Positions 8,229-16,258 of a DNA stretch of 64,000 nt are shown here, piece by piece; position 1 is the stretch's first letter, and each line of letters starts with the position of its first letter. The stretch spans positions 99,151 through 163,150 of the forward strand of contig CABUJR010000003.1 in assembly GCA_902492015.1 (NCBI GenBank), read 5' to 3'. The position numbers and the translations under genes are program-made. Under the pieces are notes generated by a model that was not told the DNA's origin, made no database searches, and was given only the letters and a program-made list of their open reading frames with translations. Origin of the DNA: an uncultured Eubacteriales bacterium. GTDB taxonomy: Bacteria; Bacillota; Clostridia; TANB77; CAG-508.

Positions 8229-8780
8229 ATGAAAAAGAAAAATATTATCATTTTAATAGTTGCAATTATTATATTTTGTTTAGCATTATTTTTTTCTATT
8301 TATGTAATTAATTCAAAAAAAGATAATAATCAGAATAATATGGATGTAGAAGAAGTTTCTAAAACTAGAGATTTAGAAGATGTTGATTATGCAGATTTTG
8401 TATTTTATAGAGAAGATAGAAGTGAAGTAAAATTGTCTGATTATAAAGATAAACCAGTAATGATTTTATTTTGGAATGAAGATACAGAAGATGCTGTAGA
8501 AATGCTAAAAAGAGTTAATGAAATGTATGAAAACTATAAAGATAAAATCAACTTTTTTATGATTAATACTACAGAAAAAGTTAGTGATGAAATAAAAAAT
8601 ACAGTTTCTATGGAAATATATTATGACTTATATAAAGAAGGAGTACTAAAATATAATGTTTCAGAAGTTCCAGCAATGATTTATATAGCAGAAGATAATA
8701 GTATTATGAATGCAAAATCTGGACTTACAACAAGAGATGCTTTAGAAGCAAATTTAGATATATTATCTAATAACTTTTAA
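8229..8780 (+). CDS. TlpA/redoxin-like thioredoxin-fold protein lacking CXXC
   Basis: A 183-residue protein with one N-terminal membrane anchor (about residues 5-28) and an extracytoplasmic thioredoxin fold. FVFYREDRSEVKLSDYKDKP is the typical redoxin opening, MILFWNEDTEDAVEML occupies the position of the WCxxC active site, and SEVPAMIYI supplies the cis-proline loop. Both active-site cysteines are replaced (W-N-E-D-T), and I see no cysteine elsewhere, so classical thiol-disulfide exchange is not possible. It may act as a binding or structural protein. GAAGGGAG precedes the ATG. Its last 18 bases overlap the end of the opposing gene. Confidence 0.8.
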   Translation: MKKKNIIILIVAIIIFCLALFFSIYVINSKKDNNQNNMDVEEVSKTRDLEDVDYADFVFYREDRSEVKLSDYKDKPVMILFWNEDTEDAVEMLKRVNEMYENYKDKINFFMINTTEKVSDEIKNTVSMEIYYDLYKEGVLKYNVSEVPAMIYIAEDNSIMNAKSGLTTRDALEANLDILSNNF

Positions 8781-9251
8781 TAATACTATAATATAGATTA
8801 GATAAAAGATTAAGTCGGATATAGGAAATGCAAATAAAATTCCTTTAAAGTTAAATATATTATATCCAATAAGGATAAAAACAAGCAAAACGGCAATTTT
8901 TGATAAAACAAGAATTGCTGATTTTTTTTTCATGTTATTTTGAATGAAATATATAGGAATCAATATTTTTATTCCATATAAGCTACTACTTATAAATAAA
9001 ATTTTTGAAGCATATACAGCATGGTTTACTATTCCAGGAGTATCTGAAAAAAGATTAAATATATTTTTCGAAAATTTATATAAAATAAAAGATAAAATTA
9101 TTTCAATTATAAAGCTAAAAATAACAATTAAAATAAAATGATTTTTATTTTTGTAAATTTTTTTGTTTAAAGAAATAGTTACTAATGGAAAAATCATTAT
9201 CAAATATATTATAAAATTTAAAAATAGTCCTGTTAATTGTATTTTAGTCAT
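8763..9251 (-). CDS. MATE-like membrane protein, C-terminal half only
   Basis: 162 residues with about five hydrophobic spans. The segment NHAVYASKILFISSSLYGIK resembles the start of the last spans in MATE family exporters. A full MATE protein has about 450 residues and twelve spans, so this is about a third of one. I start it at the ATG at 9251 because AAGGAG lies 7 bases upstream; the ORF extends to 9287 without a ribosome site. Intact start signals and a promoter argue for an expressed small protein; the missing N-terminal half argues for a decayed remnant. The family assignment is tentative. Confidence 0.55.
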   Translation of the reverse strand: MTKIQLTGLFLNFIIYLIMIFPLVTISLNKKIYKNKNHFILIVIFSFIIEIILSFILYKFSKNIFNLFSDTPGIVNHAVYASKILFISSSLYGIKILIPIYFIQNNMKKKSAILVLSKIAVLLVFILIGYNIFNFKGILFAFPISDLIFYLIYIIVLLKVIR

Positions 9252-9277
9252 CTTAAATCTCCTTAAATTATGAAAAG

Positions 9278-9307
9278 ATTGTATCATAATTTTATAAAAA
9301 TAATCAA
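9278..9307 (-). promoter_or_regulatory. promoter for the MATE-like gene
   Basis: On the minus strand TTGATT (9307-9302) and TACAAT (9283-9278) are 18 bases apart, about 27 bases before the start codon. Confidence 0.5.
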
Positions 9308-9376
9308 TATATAGTATTTTAAGAATTGTGGATTATAATATTAAAATAAATTTTTTAAAAAAATATAAAAAAATGC

Positions 9377-9405
9377 TTGCAAAATAAAATGTTATATATT
9401 AAAAT
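9377..9405 (+). promoter_or_regulatory. promoter of the division/cell-wall cluster
   Basis: TTGCAA (9377-9382) and TAAAAT (9400-9405) are separated by 17 bases. The predicted transcription start falls at the edge of the three MraZ boxes, so binding there would block initiation. Confidence 0.75.
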
Positions 9406-9412
9406 TTAATTG

Positions 9413-9438
9413 AAGTGGAGAGAAGTGGTATAAAGTGG
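9413..9438 (+). promoter_or_regulatory. MraZ operator, three AAGTGG boxes
   Basis: AAGTGG occurs at 9413, 9423 and 9433, exactly one helical turn (10 bp) apart, between the promoter and mraZ. Known MraZ proteins bind closely spaced direct repeats of a GTGG-containing word in front of their own gene, so this is very probably the autoregulatory operator. Confidence 0.88.
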
Positions 9439-9465
9439 TAGAAAAATGAAAGGAGATGTATCGAG

Positions 9466-9891
9466 TTGCTAATTGGTGAATATGAGCATTCTCTAGATGC
9501 TAAGGGCAGATTAATAATGCCAGCAAAGCTTAGAGAAGATATTGGAGAAAAGTTCATAATAACCAAAGGACTTGATGGTTGTTTATTTGCTTTTTCATTA
9601 GAAGAATGGAAAAACTTTGAACAAAAATTAAGATCACTTCCGATTTCTAACAAAGATGCCAGATCTTTCTCAAGATTTTTCTTCGCTGGAGCTATTGATT
9701 GTGAAATAGACAAACAAGGCAGATTTTTAATTTCAAGTAATTTAAGAGAATTTGCTGAACTTACTAAAGAAGTAGTAATTATAGGTATGGATTCAAGAAT
9801 TGAAATTTGGAGCAAAGAAAAATGGAAAAATACAGATGATGAAATTTCAGCTGATGAAATAGCTGAAAAAATGGAAATGCTTGGTATATAA
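9466..9891 (+). CDS. mraZ: transcriptional regulator MraZ
   Basis: A 141-residue protein made of two tandem SpoVT/AbrB-like halves, the standard MraZ build. The first half begins GEYEHSLDAKGRLIMPAKLR, and the second contains DCEIDKQGRFLISSNLR. The paired DxKGR / DxQGR motifs are the DNA-binding signature. It forms a ring-shaped oligomer that binds repeats upstream of its own operon and represses the division and cell-wall cluster. The start is TTG at 9466; GAAAGGAGA at 9449-9457 is correctly spaced and the next residues (LIGEYEHS) match the conserved N-terminus. It is the first gene of the cluster; a 330-base gap separates it from rsmH. Confidence 0.96.
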   Translation: MLIGEYEHSLDAKGRLIMPAKLREDIGEKFIITKGLDGCLFAFSLEEWKNFEQKLRSLPISNKDARSFSRFFFAGAIDCEIDKQGRFLISSNLREFAELTKEVVIIGMDSRIEIWSKEKWKNTDDEISADEIAEKMEMLGI

Positions 9892-9912
9892 CTTGCTAAA
9901 GTTTATATAATC

Positions 9913-10138
9913 ACAAAAGAAAAATTTAAAAGTACAAAAGATTAAGTTTACAAAAGAAAAAAGTTACAAAAGATGAAGAATACAAAAGATAAAGTCTTTA
10001 GATGACTAAAGATAAAAAAAAGGTTACAAAAGAAATTTTGTAATACTAAAGAAAAATATATAATTTACTAAAGTAAAAATATATAAAACAAAAGAATTTA
10101 AAAAATACAAAAGAGAAAAAGATTAAAATTACAAAGGA
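9913..10138 (+). repeat. array of about 12 ACAAAAGA words between mraZ and rsmH
   Basis: The gap between mraZ and rsmH (9892-10221, 330 bases) contains no gene. Words of the form A-C-A/T-AAAGA start at about 9913, 9934, 9950, 9966, 9982, 10005, 10026, 10045, 10067, 10088, 10107 and 10131. Nine have a central CAAA and three have CTAA; the last reads ACAAAGGA. Spacing is 16-24 bases. They are too short and too close for CRISPR. They may be tandem decay of an older repeat or sites in the leader RNA. Confidence 0.6.
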
Positions 10139-10158
10139 TAAAATTACAATTTAGCAAG

Positions 10159-10184
10159 ACAGTTGGTATAATCTTACCAACTGT
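10159..10184 (+). promoter_or_regulatory. hairpin in the rsmH leader
   Basis: ACAGTTGGTA (10159-10168) and TACCAACTGT (10175-10184) form a perfect 10-bp stem with a 6-base loop, about 38 bases before the rsmH start. No good U-run follows, so it looks more like an attenuator or RNA-processing/stability element than a full terminator. Confidence 0.55.
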
Positions 10185-10221
10185 TTATGCTATAAGGCAA
10201 AAATATCATGAGGGTAGTAAT

Positions 10222-11148
10222 TTGGAATTTAATCATAAGTCTGTTATGCTAGAAGAATGTATTGAAGGTCTTTCAATAAAACCCAATGGAATCTATGTAG
10301 ATGGAACTATGGGAGGTGCAGGGCATAGCAAAGAAATAGCTAAAAGAATAACGGAAAAAGGGCTTCTTATTGGAATTGATAGAGACGAAGAAGCTATTTG
10401 TGTTGCAAAAGAGAGATTAAAAGAATTTAACAATATAAAATTTGTTCATGACAACCATGATAATATTAAAAATATATTAGAAAGTTTAGAAATAACAGGA
10501 GTTGATGGAATACTATTAGACTTAGGTGTTTCTTCATATCAATTAGATGAAAGAAATAGAGGTTTTAGTTATATGAAAGACGCAACTCTTGATATGAGAA
10601 TGGATAAAACTCAAGAATTAACAGCTAAAAAAGTTGTTAATGAATATAGTGAAGAAACTTTATCAAAAATTATTTTTGAATATGGTGAAGAAAGATTTGC
10701 TAAATCAATAGCAAGAAAAATTGTAGAATATAGAAAAAATAAAGAAATAGAAACAACAGATGAGCTTGTAAGAATAATTGAAGATGTAGTACCTAGAAAA
10801 AATAAAGAAGGACATCCTGCAAAAAGGACTTTTCAAGCTATCAGAATAGAAGTAAATGATGAAATAAAACCACTTTATCAAACAATAATAGATTCAATAG
10901 ATGTTTTAAATCCAGGTGGTAGATTATGTGTAATAACTTTTCATTCTTTAGAGGATAGAGCTGTAAAAAATGCATTTAATGATTCTATAGGAAAATGTAT
11001 TTGCCCACCAGATTTACCTTATTGTGTATGTGGTGCAAAATCAAAAGGAAAAATAATAACAAAAAAACCTTTATTACCTAAAGAGGCAGAAATGATAGAA
11101 AATTCAAGAAGTAAGAGTGCCAAATTACGAATTTTTGAAAAAAAGTAA
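10222..11148 (+). CDS. rsmH: 16S rRNA (cytosine1402-N4)-methyltransferase
   Basis: RsmH (MraW) uses SAM to methylate N4 of C1402 in the ribosomal P site. The 308-residue length is standard. HKSVMLEECIEGL opens the protein, YVDGTMGGAGHS (about residues 27-38) is the SAM-binding motif I, GILLDLGVSSYQLDE is the family block, and PGGRLCVITFHSLEDRAVK is the conserved C-terminal block. Start is TTG at 10222, with GAGGG 7 bases upstream. It lies after mraZ in the standard order and is followed by ftsL. Confidence 0.96.
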   Translation: MEFNHKSVMLEECIEGLSIKPNGIYVDGTMGGAGHSKEIAKRITEKGLLIGIDRDEEAICVAKERLKEFNNIKFVHDNHDNIKNILESLEITGVDGILLDLGVSSYQLDERNRGFSYMKDATLDMRMDKTQELTAKKVVNEYSEETLSKIIFEYGEERFAKSIARKIVEYRKNKEIETTDELVRIIEDVVPRKNKEGHPAKRTFQAIRIEVNDEIKPLYQTIIDSIDVLNPGGRLCVITFHSLEDRAVKNAFNDSIGKCICPPDLPYCVCGAKSKGKIITKKPLLPKEAEMIENSRSKSAKLRIFEKK

Positions 11149-11188
11149 TATGTCCCTGAAATACACTAAAGAAAGGAGGAATAAAAGC

Positions 11189-11734
11189 ATGAATAGTAGA
11201 AATTATAGTTATCAATATGAAACAAGTCCTAGAAAAATAAGACCAGATTATAGTACTCCAAGAAAAAAAGTAACAAAAACTACTAAAAAAACTTCTACAA
11301 GAGCTAAAAATAAAACTAGTGTAAAGAGTAAAAAACAAGAAGAAATTAAGAAACAAAAAAAGCTTGTTACAAAGACTAAAGTTTTAGTTTTTATGAAATG
11401 TTTCTTACTTTTTGGAATAGTCTTTTTCATGCTTATTAGAAATTCCCAACTTAGTGAAGCTTTTTCAAAAATTCAAGATTTAAAAGCACAAATTACATCA
11501 ATAGAAAAAGAAAATGATCAACTAGAAATAAGTATTCAAAATAATTCAAATATAAATAATATAGAACAAAAGGCAAGAGAATTATTAGGAATGCAAAAAA
11601 TTTCTCCAAAACAAATTGTATATATTAATCTTCCTAAAAAAGATTATGTAGAACCTAAGACAGAAGAAGTAATAATTGAAGAAGAAAAAAGTTTCTTTGA
11701 TAACCTTATAGAAAAAATTAAAAATATATTTTAA
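11189..11734 (+). CDS. ftsL: FtsL-like septum protein
   Basis: 181 residues: a very basic cytoplasmic tail of about 65 residues, one membrane span (VLVFMKCFLLFGIVFFMLI), then a leucine-zipper-like coiled coil (QDLKAQITSIEKENDQLEI) ending in the ARELLGMQKISPKQIVYINL block typical of FtsL/DivIC proteins. It is expected to bridge FtsQ/DivIB and the septal transpeptidase. The start at 11189 follows AAAGGAGGAATAAAAGC; the ORF is open upstream to 11117 but that overlaps rsmH. FtsL is poorly conserved, so the name rests on topology and on position between rsmH and ftsI. Confidence 0.82.
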   Translation: MNSRNYSYQYETSPRKIRPDYSTPRKKVTKTTKKTSTRAKNKTSVKSKKQEEIKKQKKLVTKTKVLVFMKCFLLFGIVFFMLIRNSQLSEAFSKIQDLKAQITSIEKENDQLEISIQNNSNINNIEQKARELLGMQKISPKQIVYINLPKKDYVEPKTEEVIIEEEKSFFDNLIEKIKNIF

Positions 11735-11776
11735 AATACAAAAGCTTTTAAAAACAGTTTTTGTATTTTTTTATAT
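11733..11776 (+). terminator. probable terminator or attenuator between ftsL and ftsI
   Basis: AAAATACAAAA (11733-11743) pairs with TTTTGTATTTT (11759-11769), with a small inner stem, and is followed by a T-run. It overlaps the ftsL stop codon. As ftsI has no clear promoter of its own, this may only partly stop transcription. Confidence 0.55.
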
Positions 11777-11837
11777 AGTAGGTCTTTTTTTTTGTTTGAA
11801 TAATAAAATTTACTATTGAAACATTTGGAGGAAATAA

Positions 11838-13626
11838 ATGTTAAGTAGTAAATTAAATTCAAAAAAGAGGATGATTTTTATATTAATTGTTGTTAATATT
11901 ATATGGATTATATTAATTATTAGAGTAGGAATTATACAGTTTATAGAAGGTGAAAAATGGAAAACAAGATCTGAAAATCAACAATATGTTAGTAGAAGTA
12001 TTATGGCAGGAAGAGGAACGATTTTTGATTCAAGTGGAGAGATAATACTTGCTAAAAGTAGTACAGCTCAAACAGTAACTGTTAATCCAGTAAATATAAG
12101 TGCAGAAAATAAAGAAAAGGTGGCAAAAGCTTTATCAGAGATATTTGAACTAGATTATGAAAAAGTTTTTAAAAAAGTAAATAGAAATAGTTCAATAGAA
12201 ACTATCGTAAAAAGAGTTGATAAAGAAAAAACAGATGAGTTACGAATTTGGATGGAAGAAAATAATCTGTATGCTGGAATAAATATTGATGAAGACACTA
12301 AAAGATATTATCCTTATTCTACACTTGCTTCTCATATTATTGGTTTTGTTGGAAGTGATAATCAAGGTTTAGATGGTATAGAAGCAAAATATGATAAAGT
12401 GCTTACTGGTGAAAATGGTAGTATTAGTAAAATGTTAGATGCTAAAGGAAATATAATAGGAGATAGTGGAGAAGAATATGAAAAAGCAATTCAGGGAAAT
12501 GATTTAATTCTAACAATAGATATGAATATTCAAGCAATAGCAGAAAAATACTTGCAGCAGGCTTGTATAGAAAATGTTTGTACAGATGGTGGAAATGTAA
12601 TATTAATGAACCCTAAAAATGGAGATATACTTGCAATGGCAACATATCCTTTTTATGATTTAAATGATCCTTATACCATAAATAATGAGGAAATAAAAAA
12701 TATTTGGAGTGAACTTGATAGTTCACAAAAGAGTACATATTTACAAGGAATGTGGAGAAACAAAGCTATAGCAGATACTTATGAACCACGGTTCAACTTT
12801 TAAGTTAGTTACAGCTTCAGCAGCCTTGGAGGAAAAAATAGCAGATACTGATATTTCTGGTGCTTATAATTGTTCTGGGAGTATAGAAATTGCTGGAACT
12901 AGAATTAGATGTTGGAGATATTATAGACCTCATGGTTCACAGAGTTTAAGAGAAGGACTAATGAATTCATGTAATCCTATATTCATAGGATTAGGGCAGA
13001 AATTGGGTGTAACAAAATATTATGAATATTTAAGAAAATTTGGCTTTCTAGAAAAAACGGGAATAGATTTAATTGGTGAAGCTGGTTCTATTTTTTTGAA
13101 AGAAGATAAGGTGGGTCCAGTAGAACTTGCAACAATAAGCTTTGGACAGAGATTTGAAGTAACACCAATTCAAATGATAACAATGGTATCTACAATAGCA
13201 AATAATGGAGTATATGTAAAACCAAGAGTTGTAAAAGCAATAATAGATTCTAAAACAGGGGAAAAACAAGAAATAAGCACAGAATATAAAAATCAAGTTA
13301 TATCTGAAGAAACATCTAAAAAAGTTTTGAGTATGATGACATCTGTAGTATCAGAAGGTACAGGAAAAAATGCAAGAGTTCAAGGTTATAATATTGGTGG
13401 AAAAACAGGAACTTCAGAAGATGGTGTAAACACAGGAAAATATGTAACATCATTTATAGGAGTAGCCCCAACAGATGATCCTCAAATTGCTATATTAATA
13501 ACTTTATATAATCCTACAGGACCATCAGGACATCAAGGTGGAACAGTAGCAGCTCCAGTAGCTGGAAAAATTTTAAATGAGGTAATAAGTTATCTAGAAT
13601 TAAAACCAAGTATTGAAGAAAATTAA
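11838..13626 (+). pseudogene. ftsI: septal class B penicillin-binding protein, split by a one-base frameshift
   Basis: Two overlapping frames (11838-12803 and 12781-13626) together encode one transpeptidase of about 595 residues: N-terminal membrane anchor, PBP dimerisation domain (GRGTIFDSSGEIILAKS), and transpeptidase domain. The first frame runs KAIADTYEP then leaves; the second resumes GSTFKLVTASAALEE. The extra base is C at 12789: without it the codons read Glu-Pro-Gly-Ser-Thr-Phe-Lys, the standard SxxK active site. SCN (SxN) and KTGT (KTG) are intact downstream. No PASTA domain is present, so FtsI/Pbp2B rather than SpoVD. No slippery heptamer is visible. As a septal PBP is normally essential, a sequencing or assembly error is at least as likely as real inactivation. 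Confidence 0.9.
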
Positions 13627-13743
13627 TAAATTGATTAAACTAACTATACAAAAAAAGGATTTTACTATATAATATCGTTGAGTAAATGCAAAAAAACAGA
13701 ATATAAATTTTGAATTTATGAATTTTTAAAAATTATTTTAATT

Positions 13744-13763
13744 TAATATAAAATTTTATATTA
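13744..13763. repeat. 20-bp palindrome before murE
   Basis: TAATATAAAA followed directly by its complement TTTTATATTA gives a perfect palindrome about 15 bases before the murE ribosome site, in the 167-base gap after ftsI. It is entirely A/T, so it may be chance in this AT-rich DNA. Confidence 0.3.
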
Positions 13764-13793
13764 ATATTATAAATTTCGGAGGGATGAAATCGA

Positions 13794-15266
13794 ATGGAAT
13801 TAAAAAAATTATTAGTAGGAATTGAAAATTTTAAATCAAAAGGAGATATGGACTTAGACATAAAGAAAATTGCTTGCAATTCAAAAAAAGTTGTTCCAAA
13901 TTCTTTATTTGTAGCAATAAAAGGATATGATTTTGATGGTCATGAATATATAGAAGAAGCTGTTAAAAATGGAGCGGTAGCAGTAATGCTTGATATGTCA
14001 GCAGATTTTAAAAAAATTAATATGCCAAAAGGAGTAACAGTAATTATTACTGATGATACAAGAAAAGCTTTAGCTAGAGTATCATGTAATTTTTTTGGAA
14101 ATCCATCTAGATATTTTAAGCTTATTGGTGTTACAGGAACAAAAGGAAAAACAACTACAACATATATGATAAAATCTATTCTAGAAAAAGCTGGTTATAA
14201 AGTAGGATTAATTGGGACAATAGCAAATTATATTGGTGAAGATTGCTTAGGATTTAGTGATAGAACAACACCAGAGAGCCTTGAACTGCAAGAATTATTT
14301 TATAAAATGGCAAAACAAAAAGTTGATTATGTAGTTATGGAAGTATCATCACAAAGTTTAAAATTAAATAGAGTTGAGGGAACAAGTTTTGATTATGCGA
14401 TTTTTACAAATCTTTATAAAGATCATATTAGTTTAAAAGAGCATACAGATATGAATGAATATTTTGAATCAAAATTAAAACTATTTCGAATGACACCAAA
14501 AGGTTTTGTAAATAGTGATGATTTTAAATGTAATAAGATAATTAATGGAGCTAAAAATTGTGATATAAAAACTTATGCAGTAGACAACAAGGCAGACTTA
14601 CTTGCAAAAGATATTACAATTACAAATATAAGTGTTGATTTTAAAGTAAAAATTGGAAGCAAAAATGAGAGAATAAAAGTTAATATACCTGGAAGATATA
14701 GTGTATATAATGCCTTGGCTGCAATTTCTTTTGCAAATTCAATAGGAATTGATGCTGAAAAAATAAAAGAAGGGCTAGAAAATATTATAGTTCCTGGAAG
14801 AAATGAATTAGTTCCTAATAAAGAAGAATTGGCAATTATGATAGATTATGCACATACAGCAGAAAGTTTAGAAAATATTTTACAAGCAACAAAAACTTAC
14901 ACACCAGGAAGAGTTATATGTGTTTTTGGTTGCGGAGGAGATAGAGATAAAGAAAAAAGACCTCGTATGGGAGAAGTTGCAGGAAGACTTGCAGATTATA
15001 GTATAGTAACAAGTGATAATCCAAGAACTGAAAAACCAGAAGATATAATTGAGCAAATAGAAAAAGGAATATCTAAAACTAAAGGAAAATATGAAATAAT
15101 AGTAGACAGAAAAAAAGCTATTGAAAAAGCTATAAAGATGATGAATAAGAGAGATATAGTAATACTTGCTGGAAAGGGGCATGAAGTATATCAAGAAATC
15201 AATGGTGAGAAAAAACCATTTGATGAAAGAGAAATTGTTAAAGAAATATTAGGAGAGAAGAAATAA
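13794..15266 (+). CDS. murE: UDP-MurNAc-L-Ala-D-Glu:meso-diaminopimelate ligase
   Basis: Cytosolic Mur ligase that adds the third residue to the peptidoglycan stem in an ATP-dependent reaction. The 490-residue length is normal. The P-loop is GVTGTKGKTTTT (about residues 111-122), and the C-terminal substrate motif DNPR (in SDNPRTEKPEDI) is the established marker of meso-diaminopimelate rather than L-lysine enzymes. GGAGGG lies 10 bases before the ATG. The stop overlaps the mraY start by one base (TAATG), indicating translational coupling. murF, which normally follows, is absent here. Confidence 0.96.
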   Translation: MELKKLLVGIENFKSKGDMDLDIKKIACNSKKVVPNSLFVAIKGYDFDGHEYIEEAVKNGAVAVMLDMSADFKKINMPKGVTVIITDDTRKALARVSCNFFGNPSRYFKLIGVTGTKGKTTTTYMIKSILEKAGYKVGLIGTIANYIGEDCLGFSDRTTPESLELQELFYKMAKQKVDYVVMEVSSQSLKLNRVEGTSFDYAIFTNLYKDHISLKEHTDMNEYFESKLKLFRMTPKGFVNSDDFKCNKIINGAKNCDIKTYAVDNKADLLAKDITITNISVDFKVKIGSKNERIKVNIPGRYSVYNALAAISFANSIGIDAEKIKEGLENIIVPGRNELVPNKEELAIMIDYAHTAESLENILQATKTYTPGRVICVFGCGGDRDKEKRPRMGEVAGRLADYSIVTSDNPRTEKPEDIIEQIEKGISKTKGKYEIIVDRKKAIEKAIKMMNKRDIVILAGKGHEVYQEINGEKKPFDEREIVKEILGEKK

Positions 15267-16237
15267 TGATAACACAAATTATTTACCTATTATCAGCTTT
15301 TATACTTACAGCTATTTTAGGAAAGATTATTATACCAATATTAAAAAAGTTGAAAATTGGGCAAAGTGAGAGATTAGATGGTCCAAGAGCTCACTTAAAA
15401 AAGCAAGGAACGCCTACAATGGGTGGAATTATGATGATAATATCTATTGTAGTTATCACTTTGATTTATTGTTTTTTGAATAAAGAAAGTGAAGAAATTG
15501 TTCCAGTTATTGCAATAGCACTAGCAAGTGTTGGTTTTGGAATTGTTGGATTTATAGATGATTTTAAAAAAGTGGTTTTAAGAAATACAGAAGGATTAAA
15601 TCCAAAATTAAAAATGCTAGGATTACTAGTTATATCCGTTATTTATACAATGTTTTTAGTGAATTATACAAATTTAGGAACAGACTTAATTATACCTATT
15701 ATAAATTATGATTTAGTATTACCAATATGGCTATATATACCATTTACTATTTTTGTAATGTTGGCAGCAACTAATGCAGTAAATTTAACAGATGGAGTAG
15801 ATGGTCTAGCAGGTAGTGTAAGTGCAATTATGATTACAGCAATCTCTATAATAGCTGTAAAATTGGGGTATGAAAACATATCAATTTTTGGAGCAATAGT
15901 AGTTGGATGTTGTGCAGGATTTTTAATTTATAATTTTTATAAGGCAAAAGTAATGATGGGAGATACAGGTTCACTTTTACTTGGTGGGGTAATATCAAGT
16001 ATGACAATATATTTAAAAATGCCACTTTTATTAATAATAATAGCAATAATTCCAGTAATTGAAACTTTATCTGTAATATTTCAAGTATTATATTTTAGAA
16101 AAACAGGTAAAAGATTGTTTAGAATGTCTCCATTACATCATCATTTTGAATTAACTGGATGGAGAGAAAATAAAGTTGTTGCAGTGTTTTCATTAATAAC
16201 TTTTATAGCTTCAACTTGTGCAATTTTAATTGTATAA
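15266..16237 (+). CDS. mraY: phospho-N-acetylmuramoyl-pentapeptide transferase
   Basis: Polytopic membrane enzyme that transfers phospho-MurNAc-pentapeptide to undecaprenyl phosphate, forming lipid I. At 323 residues it has the usual ten spans. Family motifs are present: GTPTMGG (about residues 48-54), FIDDFKKV (Asp-Asp active-site pair), NAVNLTDGVDGLA, the MMGDTGSL block and the C-terminal MSPLHHHFEL histidine motif. It starts inside the murE stop (TAATG). It is followed by ftsW at 21 bases. Confidence 0.97.
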   Translation: MITQIIYLLSAFILTAILGKIIIPILKKLKIGQSERLDGPRAHLKKQGTPTMGGIMMIISIVVITLIYCFLNKESEEIVPVIAIALASVGFGIVGFIDDFKKVVLRNTEGLNPKLKMLGLLVISVIYTMFLVNYTNLGTDLIIPIINYDLVLPIWLYIPFTIFVMLAATNAVNLTDGVDGLAGSVSAIMITAISIIAVKLGYENISIFGAIVVGCCAGFLIYNFYKAKVMMGDTGSLLLGGVISSMTIYLKMPLLLIIIAIIPVIETLSVIFQVLYFRKTGKRLFRMSPLHHHFELTGWRENKVVAVFSLITFIASTCAILIV

Positions 16238-16258
16238 AATATAAAGAAGGGAAAATAT

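Noticed and set aside
9913..10138. CRISPR array in the ACAAAAGA region
   Set aside because: Words are only 8 bases, spacers are shorter than 17 bases and A-rich, and no cas gene is present.
11117..11188. 24-residue N-terminal extension of FtsL
   Set aside because: It lies in rsmH coding sequence; the ribosome site AAAGGAGG directs initiation at 11189.
12781..12803. Programmed frameshift in ftsI
   Set aside because: No slippery heptamer or stimulatory stem is visible at CCA-C-GG; a sequencing or assembly error, or true mutation, is simpler.
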